DNA from: Streptomyces humi
GTDB lineage: Bacteria > Actinomycetota > Actinomycetes > Streptomycetales > Streptomycetaceae
Length of the DNA: 64,000 nucleotides
Assembly: GCF_001005085.2 (NCBI RefSeq)
Contig: NZ_LBMU02000077.1
Location: forward strand, 21,346-85,345
Direction of reading: 5' to 3'
The number at the start of each line of letters is the position of its first letter. Positions within the stretch are counted from its first letter, which is position 1. Positions 33,257-43,345 of this stretch are shown in pieces. Under the pieces are notes generated by a model. It searched no databases, was not told the DNA's origin, and worked only from the letters and a program-made list of their open reading frames with translations. Made by a program: the position numbers and the translations under genes.

Positions 33257-34696
33257 ATGGCACCTCAGCGATTCCAGGAGCAGTTCGATCACATCCAGCG
33301 CTCCATGCCGGACGTTCCACTGGCGATGGGGCCCGACGACTCCGCCGAGTTCCTGTACGAGAGGGGGGTCGTGCTGGCCCGCGACGGGGAGGAGGCCCGG
33401 GTCGTCGAGGACACCGTGCGCGCCCACTTCACCGCGACCGCCGGACTGGTGCCCGACCACGTCGGCAGGACGGGTCCCGAGAGCAACCGCACCGGGGTCA
33501 CCCGCATCCGGGTCGGCGACCCGGCCCACGGCGACCACACCCGGGACCACGCGGTCGGCCACGCGCTGCGCGCCCTGCGGGAGGCGGAGGGCCGCACCGG
33601 ACGCCGGCTGGTCAGCCGCAACCACGTGGTCGCCACCACGAACGCCAACTCCTGCAACCCCTGCGAGCCGCTGCCGGCCCTGCTCGCGCAGACGCCCAAC
33701 CCGCAGGCCGCACAGGGAGGTCACGACCCCGACACCGCGGTCCGCGTCATGGTGATCGACACCGGCCTGGTGCACGACTACCGCTCCTACCCGCTGCTCG
33801 CCCACGCCCAGGGCGACCCGCAGATCGCCGAGACCGACGCGGCGGGAGTGCTCCAGCAGTACGTCGGCCACGGCACGTTCATCGCCGGCCTCATCGCCGC
33901 GCTCGCCCCCAACACGGACATCACCGTCACCAACACCATGAACGACGTGGGTGCCATCCTGGAGTCCGAGTTCGGCGGCAAGCTCTTCGAGGCGGTCGAC
34001 CGGCACGGCTGGCCGGACATCATCAGCCTCTCCGCCGGCACGTCGAACGGCAGCGCCGACGGACTGCTCGGTGTCGAGGCCTTCATGCAGGCCCTGCGCG
34101 ACCAGCCCACCCTGCTCGTCGCCGCCGCGGGCAACAACGGCAGCGCCACCTCCTTCTGGCCCGCCGCCTGCGCCGACGTCTCCGGCTACGAGGACACCGT
34201 CCTCTCGGTGGGCGCGCTGCGCAGCGACGGCGAGTACGGCGCCTGCTTCACCAACCACGGCGGCTGGGTCAAGGTCTACGCCCCCGGCGAGCAGCTCACC
34301 GGCCCGCTGGCGGGCTTCGACACACCCGTGCCGTACGTGTACCAGCACACCACCTACGACGCCTGCCGGTTCGGCTTCACCTACGCCTGCACCTGCCAGT
34401 ACCCGCGCCACACCGGCGTGCTGACCGACACCGGGGCGCCCGGCCCCGGCAAACCCGACCAAGTGATGTTCGAAGGATTCGCACAGTGGAGTGGAACATC
34501 GTTCGCCACCCCCATCGTCGCCGGACTCGTCGCCGACTGGATGACCACCCATCAGGAGCCCGACCCGCGCGCCGCGCGGACCCGGCTGCTGGCGAGCGGC
34601 ACGGAGTACGCCGAGGTGCGCGGGACACCCGTCCCGGCGCTCCGCCCGGCCACCTGGCAGCCGGTTCCGGTCGTCCAACTGGCCGGCACGGCCTGA
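33257..34696 (+). CDS. Cytoplasmic S8 (subtilisin-family) serine peptidase
   Basis: A 479-residue protein with no signal peptide or pro-peptide I9 motif. The catalytic triad is present: Asp168 (VMVIDTG), His205 (GHGTFIAG) and Ser415 (WSGTSFATP), with the oxyanion Asn in AAAGNNGSATS. An N-terminal ~150-residue unknown region replaces the usual pro-domain. A Cys-rich insertion (YDACRFGFTYACTCQYPR) lies before the Ser block and could bind metal or form disulfides. Its divergent CHAT neighbour and the sigma factor behind it suggest a joint proteolysis-linked signalling unit. Confidence 0.92.
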   Translation: MAPQRFQEQFDHIQRSMPDVPLAMGPDDSAEFLYERGVVLARDGEEARVVEDTVRAHFTATAGLVPDHVGRTGPESNRTGVTRIRVGDPAHGDHTRDHAVGHALRALREAEGRTGRRLVSRNHVVATTNANSCNPCEPLPALLAQTPNPQAAQGGHDPDTAVRVMVIDTGLVHDYRSYPLLAHAQGDPQIAETDAAGVLQQYVGHGTFIAGLIAALAPNTDITVTNTMNDVGAILESEFGGKLFEAVDRHGWPDIISLSAGTSNGSADGLLGVEAFMQALRDQPTLLVAAAGNNGSATSFWPAACADVSGYEDTVLSVGALRSDGEYGACFTNHGGWVKVYAPGEQLTGPLAGFDTPVPYVYQHTTYDACRFGFTYACTCQYPRHTGVLTDTGAPGPGKPDQVMFEGFAQWSGTSFATPIVAGLVADWMTTHQEPDPRAARTRLLASGTEYAEVRGTPVPALRPATWQPVPVVQLAGTA

Positions 34697-34755
34697 GTTC
34701 CGGAACACTCCCCTCCACGGCGTACGATGACTTGCCGTACACGAGGGGTGGGACC

Positions 34756-35331
34756 GTGGACCGAGCAGAGGTCGGCGCGCTGGTCCAGTCCGCCGTCGAC
34801 GGCGACGCGGCGGCCTGGAAAGCGCTCGTGGAGGGGCTGAGCCCGCTGGTGTGGTCCGTGGTGCGCGCGCACCGGCTCTCCGACGCCGACGGGCACGAGG
34901 TGTACCAGACGGTGTGGTTCCGGTTCGCCCAGCACCTGGGCCGCATCCGGGAACCCGACAAGGCCGGTTCCTGGCTGGCCAGTACGGCCCGCAACGAGTG
35001 TCTCAAGGTGATCAGAGGCCTCACCCGGCTGCTGCCGACCGACGACCCGCAGGTACTGGACCGGGTCAGCGAGGACCGCACGCCCGAGCAGTCCCTGATC
35101 GACGCCGAGGAGCAGGCGGCCGAGGCCGAGCGGATCCGCCTGCTCTGGCAGGAGCTGGAGGAACTCGGCGACCGGTGCAGGCAGTTGCTGCGGGTCCTGA
35201 TGGCCTCACCACCGCCCAGCTACGTCGAGGTTTCGGTGGCGCTGGGCATCGCGGTGGGCAGCATCGGCCCGCTGCGCCAGCGCTGCCTGCGCCGGCTGCG
35301 GGCCCGGCTCGACGCGAGGGGTGCGGCATGA
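34756..35331 (+). CDS. Sigma-70 family (ECF-like) RNA polymerase sigma factor
   Basis: A 191-residue protein from GTG 34756, 59 bp after the peptidase gene. Region 2 is LVQSAVDGDAAAWKALVEG and VYQTVWFRFAQHLGRI, then SWLASTARNECLKVIRGL. Region 4 is CRQLLRVLMASPPPSYVEVS and LGIAVGSIGPLRQRCLRRLR. It directs polymerase to a small regulon, likely including the neighbouring genes. The stop overlaps the next start (ATGA), which suggests the partner is made in equal amounts. Confidence 0.9.
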   Translation: MDRAEVGALVQSAVDGDAAAWKALVEGLSPLVWSVVRAHRLSDADGHEVYQTVWFRFAQHLGRIREPDKAGSWLASTARNECLKVIRGLTRLLPTDDPQVLDRVSEDRTPEQSLIDAEEQAAEAERIRLLWQELEELGDRCRQLLRVLMASPPPSYVEVSVALGIAVGSIGPLRQRCLRRLRARLDARGAA

Positions 35332-35873
35332 GCGAGGACGGGTTCCCGACGGCGGAGGACGGCTTCGACGACACCGGGTCCGGCACCGGGTCCGGTATTG
35401 GGTCCGGCACCGATTCCGATGCCGATGCCGGGGCGGACGCGGAAGCCCTGGACGCCCTGGAGGAGGAGCTGCGCCAGACGGCCGCCGTCCTCGACCCGCT
35501 CCCGGCCGGGCTGCTCCAACTGGCCATGGACGCCTACGCGCTGCACGACCTGGACGCCCGGATCGCCGAGCTGACCTTCGACTCGCTCGTCGACGCCGTC
35601 CCGGTCAGGGGAGTCGACGACCCGCCCCGGATGCTGACCTTCCAGGCGGGCGGGCTCACCGTGGACGTCGAGGTGAACGGCGACGGACTGCTCGGCCAGG
35701 TGCTGCCCCCGCAGCCCGCGCACATCGAGGTGCTCGGCGGTCCGGGGGCGGTACGCCCGCTCTCCGCCGACGGCATGGGCCGCTTCGCCGGTGACACCCC
35801 GCCCGCCGGTCCGTTCGCGCTGCGGCTGCGGACCGGCGGCGAGGTGATCGTCACGGAGTGGCTGCGGGCCTGA
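35328..35873 (+). CDS. Partner protein of the sigma factor, acidic linker plus beta-rich domain
   Basis: A 181-residue soluble protein, translationally coupled to the sigma factor. Residues 14-40 are an acidic Gly/Ser/Asp repeat (TGSGTGSGIGSGTDSD). A helical part follows (EALDALEEELRQTAAVLDPL, QLAMDAYALHDLDARIAELT), then a beta-sandwich-like half with RMLTFQAGGLTVDVEVNGDG and FALRLRTGGEVIVTEWLRA. I recognise no named family. It may act as an anti-sigma or sensing factor; there is no zinc-binding HxxxCxxC motif and no membrane anchor. Confidence 0.75.
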   Translation: MSEDGFPTAEDGFDDTGSGTGSGIGSGTDSDADAGADAEALDALEEELRQTAAVLDPLPAGLLQLAMDAYALHDLDARIAELTFDSLVDAVPVRGVDDPPRMLTFQAGGLTVDVEVNGDGLLGQVLPPQPAHIEVLGGPGAVRPLSADGMGRFAGDTPPAGPFALRLRTGGEVIVTEWLRA

Positions 35874-35885
35874 ACCCCGCGGGCG

Positions 35886-35928
35886 GCGCTGTGTCACGTG
35901 CCTCCCCAAGTGTGCGGTGACACAGCGC
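35886..35928. terminator. Perfect 12-bp hairpin between convergent genes
   Basis: Arms 35886-35897 and 35917-35928 (GCGCTGTGTCAC and its exact complement) with a 19-base loop. It serves the sigma-factor operon and the convergent P450 gene. Confidence 0.7.
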
Positions 35929-35930
35929 TG

Positions 35931-37271
35931 TCACCATGCCACCGGCAGCGCCAGCGGCCCGCGGATCATCGTCCGGCGGCGCCACGGCACGTCCTCGGCC
36001 GGCAGCGCGAGCCGCAGCTCCGGCAGCCGGTCGAGCAGGGTGCCGACCAGCAGCTCGGTCTGGAGCCGGGCGAGGACCGCGCCCGTGCAGTAGTGCGGGC
36101 CGTGGCCGAAGGCGAGGTGCGGGTTGGGCTCACGGTCCGGCACGATGCGGTCCGGGTCGGGGAAGACGTCCGGGTCGCGGTTGGCGGCCAGATAGGAGAC
36201 GTACACCGGGTCGCCGGCCGCGATCCGGGTGCCGTCGCCCAGCTCGATGTCCTCCAGGGCGATCCGGGCGAGCCCGACCGTGCTGCGGTGCGGGATCCAG
36301 CGCAGCAGCTCGTCCAGGACCGGTCCGCGCTCCGCAGGCCGCTCCCGCAGCCGTGCCATCAGCTCCGGCCGGGTGAGCATCAGGAAGAGCATCTGGCCGC
36401 AGTTGTGGGTGACCGCCTCGCCGCCGATCTGTAGCGGACCGGCCAGGCCCACGGCCTCCTCCTCGCCGATCTCACCCCCGGCCACGGCTGCCCCGAGCAG
36501 CGAGTACACATCGTCGCCGGAGCTGCCGGCCCGGGCGCGCACCGTCTCCGTGATCCACCCGTACAGCCCCTGTTTGGCCGCGTCCGCGGCCTCGGCGCCG
36601 CCGGAGGTGGAGATGATCTGCCGGGTCCAGGCGTGCACCCGCTCCCGGTCCGCCTCCGGCACCCCCATCACCTCGCTGACCACGGTGACCGGAAACGGCT
36701 CCAGCACCCGCTCGACCAGATCGGCGGGCGGCCCGTCCCGGACCACCCCGTCCACCAACTCGTCGAGGATCTTCTGCGCCCGGGGCCGCAGCCGCTTCAT
36801 CGCGCCGACCGTGAAGGCCCCGGCGACCGGTCGGCGCAGCCGGTTGTGCTCGGGCTGGTCGGCCCAGGCCAGCGAGCCCGGGCGCGGCTCGAAGTGCGGG
36901 GCGAGCCGGGTCACCTGCCGCCGGGTCACCTCGGCGCGGCTGAACCGAGGGTCGTTGGTCACGGTCCTGACGTCCTCGTACCGGGTGGCGAGCCACGCCC
37001 AGCCCTCGCCGAACGGCAGCCGGATCCGGGTGACCGGGCCCTCCGCCATCAGGCCGGCGAGGACCGGGTCGAACTCCGTCCCCGCCAGGTCCAGCGCGGG
37101 CCAGTCCCGCACGCTCGGCGCGGCCCCCGAGCCGGACCCGGCCGCCGCGGGACAGCCGGGGCCGTCCCGCTCCGCGCCGAGGGGCGCGACCGGCCCGACG
37201 TGGACGGGCGGGGCCGGTTCCGGGGGCGCGGTCGTCTCCGTGGGGGTGGGCGCGGTCGTCTCCGTGGTCAT
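35931..37271 (-). CDS. Cytochrome P450
   Basis: A 446-residue class I bacterial P450. Heme-binding FGHGPHYCTGAVLAR with the Cys ligand, ExxR in LDELLRWIP, and the I-helix LQIGGEAVTHNCG are visible. The I-helix has GGEAVT in place of AGxDT, so the usual acidic-Thr pair is Glu-(Ala-Val)-Thr, as in several biosynthetic P450s. A Thr/Pro/Ala-rich N-terminal extension (~45 residues) precedes the fold. No ferredoxin gene is adjacent. The substrate is unknown. Confidence 0.93.
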   Translation of the reverse strand: MTTETTAPTPTETTAPPEPAPPVHVGPVAPLGAERDGPGCPAAAGSGSGAAPSVRDWPALDLAGTEFDPVLAGLMAEGPVTRIRLPFGEGWAWLATRYEDVRTVTNDPRFSRAEVTRRQVTRLAPHFEPRPGSLAWADQPEHNRLRRPVAGAFTVGAMKRLRPRAQKILDELVDGVVRDGPPADLVERVLEPFPVTVVSEVMGVPEADRERVHAWTRQIISTSGGAEAADAAKQGLYGWITETVRARAGSSGDDVYSLLGAAVAGGEIGEEEAVGLAGPLQIGGEAVTHNCGQMLFLMLTRPELMARLRERPAERGPVLDELLRWIPHRSTVGLARIALEDIELGDGTRIAAGDPVYVSYLAANRDPDVFPDPDRIVPDREPNPHLAFGHGPHYCTGAVLARLQTELLVGTLLDRLPELRLALPAEDVPWRRRTMIRGPLALPVAW

Positions 37272-37330
37272 GCCTCCACGGTCGTACGGCCCTCACCCGG
37301 TGTCCTGCGGGAGTGCTCCAGCCGGATGGG

Positions 37331-38137
37331 TCAACGGGCCGGGCCGGGACGGCCGGCGGAGTCCACCAGCGCGGCGAGCGCGGCGGCGAGCCGTTCCAGA
37401 CCCGCGCCGGCCGGACCGCCCGGCTCGGTCATGTACAGGTCCCGCCGGATCTCCACCATCAGCGCACCGACCCGCGCGTCCTTCCCGTAGTACTCCAGCG
37501 GTACGTACGTGCCGCTGAACGGGGTGTCCAGTGCCGTCTCCCCGCATCCCGCGAACGCCCCGCGCGCCGCCCGCGTCAGCTCTCCCGGCGTGTGGAAGCG
37601 GTCCGTCCCCAGGCACACCGGTGGCCGCGGCCCCGCGCCGTGCAGTTCGTAGGGGAGCGCCCGGCTCGGATAGGAGTGCACGTCGATCACCACCGCCCGC
37701 CCGGTAGCGGCGAGCCGCCCGGCCACCGCCCGGGTCATCGCCTCGGCGTACGGCCGGAAGTACCGGTCGACCAGCGGCCCGGGGTCGAACCCCTGGTCCC
37801 GCAGCGCCTCCCGGTGGGTGGTCCGCGTGTACACCGCTCCCATCCCGACGGCGAGCATCTCCTCCCGCTCGTCCGGGAACCGCTCCGGGTCGACGACCAG
37901 CCGGGACAGCCGGTTGACGAACCGCCAGGGCCTCACCCCGGCCGACCGGGCGGCCACCTCGGCGAGTTCGGCCGTGTGCGCGTCCGTGATGTGGTCCAGC
38001 TCCCGGGCCAGCGAGGCGTCGTCGAGTGCGATGCCCGCCCTGACGCCGGCCGGGATCGTCCGCGCCGAGTGCGGCACATGCAGGAGCACGGGCGACTCGT
38101 CGGCGCCGGGCAGGAGTTCGTAGGACGGCTGGGACAC
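37331..38137 (-). CDS. N-formylglutamate amidohydrolase (HutG/FGase family)
   Basis: A 268-residue zinc hydrolase, releasing formate from N-formylglutamate in histidine breakdown in characterised members. GTG 38137 is preferred over TTG 38179 because AGGAG lies six bases before it. Motifs are LLHVPHSARTIP, ITDAHTAELAE, VNRLSRLVVDPERF and AVVIDVHSYPSRALPYEL. It is not next to other hut genes here and lies 70 bp after metX on the same strand. Confidence 0.9.
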   Translation of the reverse strand: MSQPSYELLPGADESPVLLHVPHSARTIPAGVRAGIALDDASLARELDHITDAHTAELAEVAARSAGVRPWRFVNRLSRLVVDPERFPDEREEMLAVGMGAVYTRTTHREALRDQGFDPGPLVDRYFRPYAEAMTRAVAGRLAATGRAVVIDVHSYPSRALPYELHGAGPRPPVCLGTDRFHTPGELTRAARGAFAGCGETALDTPFSGTYVPLEYYGKDARVGALMVEIRRDLYMTEPGGPAGAGLERLAAALAALVDSAGRPGPAR

Positions 38138-38207
38138 GGGCGGCTCCTGGGCATCGGTGCGGACGGCGTATCCGGTCAAGGTGCCACACCCACGGCGGTG
38201 CGGCCGC

Positions 38208-39353
38208 TCAGCCCAGCAACTCCCGTACCAGCGCGCCCACCTGCCCGGTCTCGATCAGGAAGCCGTCGTGCCCGTACGGGGACGCGATCAGCCGGAGCCG
38301 GTCGGCGGACGGGATCAGCGCGGCCAGTTCGGCCTGCTGGGCCGGGGGATAGAGCCGGTCGGAGTCGACGCCCGCGACCAGCGTGGCCGCCGTGACCCGG
38401 CCGAGGGCGGCACGCACCCCGCCCCGGCCGCGGCCGACGTCATGGGCGTTCATCGCCTGTGACAGCACCACGTAGCTGCCCGCGTCGAAACGCCGTACCA
38501 GCTTGGCCGCGTGGTGGTCGAGGTACGACTCGACCTGGTAGCGGCCGCCGGCCAGGGGGTCCTCGCCGTCCTGCGGTGCCCGGCCGAAGCGGAGCGCGAG
38601 CTCGGCCTCGCTGCGGTAGGTGACATGGGCGATCCGCCGGGCCAGGCCCAGTCCGGCGTGCGGGGCCCGGCCGGTGCCGTGGTAGTCGCCGCCGTGCCAG
38701 TCGGGATCGGCGCGGACCGCGCCGAGCTGGGCGTTCGTCCACGCGATCTGCTCCGCGCCGGCCGCCGCCGTGGTGGCGAGCAGCAGCAGCGCGCCGACCC
38801 GCCCCGGGTACGACACCGCCCACTCCACGGCCCGCATCCCGCCCATCGAGCCGCCCACGACCAGCGCCCACCGTCCGATGCCGAGCGCGTCGGCGAGTCC
38901 GGCCTCGGCCGCGACCTGGTCGCGCTGGGTCAGGGAGGGGAAGGCGCCGCCCCAGGCGCCGTGACCCCCGGTCCGCGGGGAGGCCGGTCCCGTACTGCCC
39001 TGGCAGCCGCCCAGCACGTTGGGGGCGACGACGAACCAGCGGTCGGTGTCCAGGGCCAGGCCCGGCCCGACCAGGCCGTCCCACCAGCCCGGCGTCGGAT
39101 GCCCCGGTCCGGCGGGCCCGGCCGCATGGCTGTCACCGGTGAGCGCGTGCAGCACCAGCACGGCGTTGGAGGCGTCGGGGGCGAGCCGGCCCCAGGTCTC
39201 GAACGCCAGCCGTACACCGGGCAGTTCACCGCCGGTCTCCAGCGGAAGCGGGTGCTGGGCGGCATGCCACTGGCGCCGGCCCGGCGGATCCCCCTCCCGC
39301 CAGCCCCCGTGGGCCGCCGGAAGGGGGACCTGGGCACGTGGTACGGCGTTCAG
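38208..39353 (-). CDS. metX: Homoserine O-acetyltransferase with apparent CTG start
   Basis: A 381-residue alpha/beta-hydrolase-fold enzyme that acetylates homoserine for the sulfhydrylation route to methionine. It has LHALTGDSHAAG, PNVLGGCQGSTGP, nucleophile Ser169 in VGGSMGGMRAVEW, Asp in AGVDSDRLYPP and His in SPYGHDGF. The conserved N-terminus (GWREGDPPGRRQWHAA, LAFETWG) is in frame upstream of the first GTG, and no ATG/GTG/TTG precedes it. CTG at 39351-39353 overlapping the metY stop as CTGA gives a normal length and a plausible N-terminus (NAVPRAQVPLP). Confidence 0.9.
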   Translation of the reverse strand: MNAVPRAQVPLPAAHGGWREGDPPGRRQWHAAQHPLPLETGGELPGVRLAFETWGRLAPDASNAVLVLHALTGDSHAAGPAGPGHPTPGWWDGLVGPGLALDTDRWFVVAPNVLGGCQGSTGPASPRTGGHGAWGGAFPSLTQRDQVAAEAGLADALGIGRWALVVGGSMGGMRAVEWAVSYPGRVGALLLLATTAAAGAEQIAWTNAQLGAVRADPDWHGGDYHGTGRAPHAGLGLARRIAHVTYRSEAELALRFGRAPQDGEDPLAGGRYQVESYLDHHAAKLVRRFDAGSYVVLSQAMNAHDVGRGRGGVRAALGRVTAATLVAGVDSDRLYPPAQQAELAALIPSADRLRLIASPYGHDGFLIETGQVGALVRELLG

Positions 39354-40666
39354 GACGCGGCGCCCTTGGCCGCGCGGAAACCGGCCTCCAGGTCGGCCTT
39401 GAGGTCGGCGAGGTTCTCGATGCCGACCGACAGCCGCACCAGGCCCGGCGCGGTGCCCGTCGCCGTCAGCTGTTCCTCGTCCAGCTGGCTGTGGGTGGTG
39501 GACGCCGGATGGATGATCAGGCTGCGGACGTCACCGATGTTGGCGAGGTGGCTGAACAGCTCGACCGCGTCGACGAACCGCTTGCCCGCCTCGATGCCGT
39601 CCCGCAGTTCGAAGGAGACGATCGCGCCGGCCCCGTTCGGCAGGTACGTCCGCCCCGCCTCGTACCAGGGGCTGGACGGCAGGCCCGGATAGTGGACGAC
39701 GGCGACCTCGTCGCGCCGCTCCAGCCACTCGGCCAGCGCCAGGGCGTTGGCCGAGTGCCGCTCCAGACGCAGGCTCAGCGTCTCCACGCCCTGGAGCAGC
39801 AGGAACGCCGAGTGCGGGGAGAGCGCGGGACCGAGGTCGCGCAGCAGCTGCACCCGCAGCTTGACCGCGAACGCGCCGGGGCCGAGCGCCGGCCAGTACC
39901 GCAGACCGTGGTAGCTGGGGTCGGGCTCGGTGAAGTCCGGGAAGCGGTCGGAGTGGGCGCCGAAGTCGAAGGTGCCGCCGTCCACGACCACCCCCGCGAT
40001 CGCCGTGCCGTGGCCGCCGAGGAACTTGGTCGCCGAGTGCACCACGATGTCCGCGCCGTGCTCCAGGGGCCGCAGCAGGTACGGCGTCGGGACCGTGTTG
40101 TCCACGATCAGCGGCACGCCCGCCGCGTGCGCCACGTCCGCGACCGCCCGTACGTCGAGGACGTTGCCGCGCGGGTTGCCCAGCGTCTCCGCGAACAGGG
40201 CCTTGGTGTTCGGCCGGACCGCCGCCCGCCAGGCCTCGGCGTCGTCCGGGTCGTCCACGAAGGACACCTCGACGCCGAGCCGCGGCAGCGTGTGCCGGAA
40301 CAGGTTGTACGTGCCGCCGTACAGCGACGTGCTGGACACGATGTGGTCGCCCGCGGCCGCCAGCGTCAGGATCGCCAGGGTCTCCGCGGCCTGCCCGGAC
40401 GCCAGCGCCACCGCCGCGACCCCGCCCTCCAGCGCCGCGACCCGCTGCTCGAAGACGTCCTGGGTGGGGTTGTGGATCCGGGTGTAGATGTTGCCGGGCT
40501 CGGCGAGCGCGAACAGGTCGGCGGCGTGCCGGGTGTCCCGGAACACGAACGACGTCGTCTGGTAGATCGGCGTCGCGCGGGCGCCGGTCGTCGGGTCGGG
40601 CACGGCGCCGGAGTGGACCTGCCGGGTCTCGAATGACCAGGCCGGGGCGGGGGTGGGCTGGCTCAT
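39350..40666 (-). CDS. metY: O-acetylhomoserine sulfhydrylase (homocysteine synthase)
   Basis: A 438-residue PLP enzyme of the Cys/Met metabolism family. ATG 40666 has GAGGAG upstream. PLP-Lys214 is in VHSATKFLGGHGTA. Other blocks are TPIYQTTSFVFRDT, NIYTRIHNPTQDVFEQRVA, LYGGTYNLFRHTLPRLG and SVGIENLADLKADL. It condenses O-acetylhomoserine with sulfide. It is coupled by overlap to metX and preceded by a leader ORF, so sulfur status likely controls both. Confidence 0.94.
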   Translation of the reverse strand: MSQPTPAPAWSFETRQVHSGAVPDPTTGARATPIYQTTSFVFRDTRHAADLFALAEPGNIYTRIHNPTQDVFEQRVAALEGGVAAVALASGQAAETLAILTLAAAGDHIVSSTSLYGGTYNLFRHTLPRLGVEVSFVDDPDDAEAWRAAVRPNTKALFAETLGNPRGNVLDVRAVADVAHAAGVPLIVDNTVPTPYLLRPLEHGADIVVHSATKFLGGHGTAIAGVVVDGGTFDFGAHSDRFPDFTEPDPSYHGLRYWPALGPGAFAVKLRVQLLRDLGPALSPHSAFLLLQGVETLSLRLERHSANALALAEWLERRDEVAVVHYPGLPSSPWYEAGRTYLPNGAGAIVSFELRDGIEAGKRFVDAVELFSHLANIGDVRSLIIHPASTTHSQLDEEQLTATGTAPGLVRLSVGIENLADLKADLEAGFRAAKGAAS

Positions 40667-40693
40667 GGTGCTGCTCCTCGTGCGGGAAGGCAT

Positions 40694-40720
40694 GACGGCG
40701 TGCGCGTACGGGCACGCGTC
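40694..40720 (-). promoter_or_regulatory. Hairpin between the met leader ORF and metY
   Basis: GACGGCGTGC and GGCACGCGTC pair (one bulge) around GCGTACG in the metY 5' untranslated region, 35 bases after the leader ORF stop. It could be part of an attenuator. Confidence 0.4.
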
Positions 40721-40754
40721 GGCAGAACGGAGGGATCGGGGCGGGGCCGGAGCA

Positions 40755-40829
40755 TCAGCTCACGGCGGGACACCCCATGGTGGTGACACGCACGAAGTCC
40801 ACGTGGCGTCGGCTCACAAGCACCGTCAT
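40755..40829 (-). CDS. Leader peptide (RRHVDFVRV) upstream of metY-metX
   Basis: A 24-codon ORF from ATG 40829 to TGA at 40755, 88 bp upstream of metY. It contains SRRHVDFVRVTTMGCPAVS, clearly the same family as the HIDLLRV leaders elsewhere in the window, with Met and Cys codons after the motif. This extends the leader family from uptake genes to methionine synthesis. A role in ribosome-mediated control is inferred from the family and from the downstream hairpin. Confidence 0.68.
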   Translation of the reverse strand: MTVLVSRRHVDFVRVTTMGCPAVS

Positions 40830-40954
40830 GCGCTGAGCGAACCACAGCGGATCAGGACGGACCAGACACCGGGCTCGCGTGACATGCAGACTTCACGAAC
40901 GGGATACACACCGCCGGCCGCGGCCGCGGCGGCGCGTGCCGGGCCCGGACAGGG

Positions 40955-40991
40955 CTCCGCCCCGGCAGGCGGGGTGCCTGCCGGGGCGGAG
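40955..40991. terminator. Perfect 16-bp hairpin, icd terminator
   Basis: Arms 40955-40970 and 40976-40991 (CTCCGCCCCGGCAGGC and its exact complement) around a five-base GGGGT loop, 30 bp past the icd stop codon. Confidence 0.9.
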
Positions 40992-41020
40992 ACTTCAGGA
41001 CGTCAGGAGGCGGCTTCGGC

Positions 41021-43237
<2,217 letters not shown>

Positions 43238-43333
43238 CGGGTGCTCCGCTCCACGTCTGCAACATTGCTCGACATCAAGATATCTCGTGACCGACCCGCT
43301 CTCGACAGGGGTCCGCGACTCCGCAGATCTGTT

Positions 43334-43345
43334 TGTCATACGACA
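43334..43345. promoter_or_regulatory. Possible GntR/FadR-type operator in the icd-peptidase intergenic region
   Basis: TTGTCATACGA fits the TNGTNNNACNA consensus of FadR-type GntR regulators, within the 12-bp TGTC-N4-GACA palindrome. It is about 100 bp from either start codon. Based on consensus matching alone. Confidence 0.3.

Larger units (their letters stand above)
40667..41020. other. Intergenic region upstream of metY and downstream of icd
   Basis: 354 bp holding the metY leader ORF, its hairpin, the metY promoter and the icd terminator. Apart from these I see no further gene. Confidence 0.6.

Noticed and set aside
31555..35331. Single 1258-residue plus-strand gene ending in the sigma factor
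   Set aside because: The upstream two thirds are shadows over the CHAT and peptidase genes; the sigma factor begins at GTG 34756.
39350..40693. Longer start for metY at 40693
   Set aside because: ATG 40666 has GAGGAG at proper spacing and matches the family N-terminus, so the nine extra codons are not supported.
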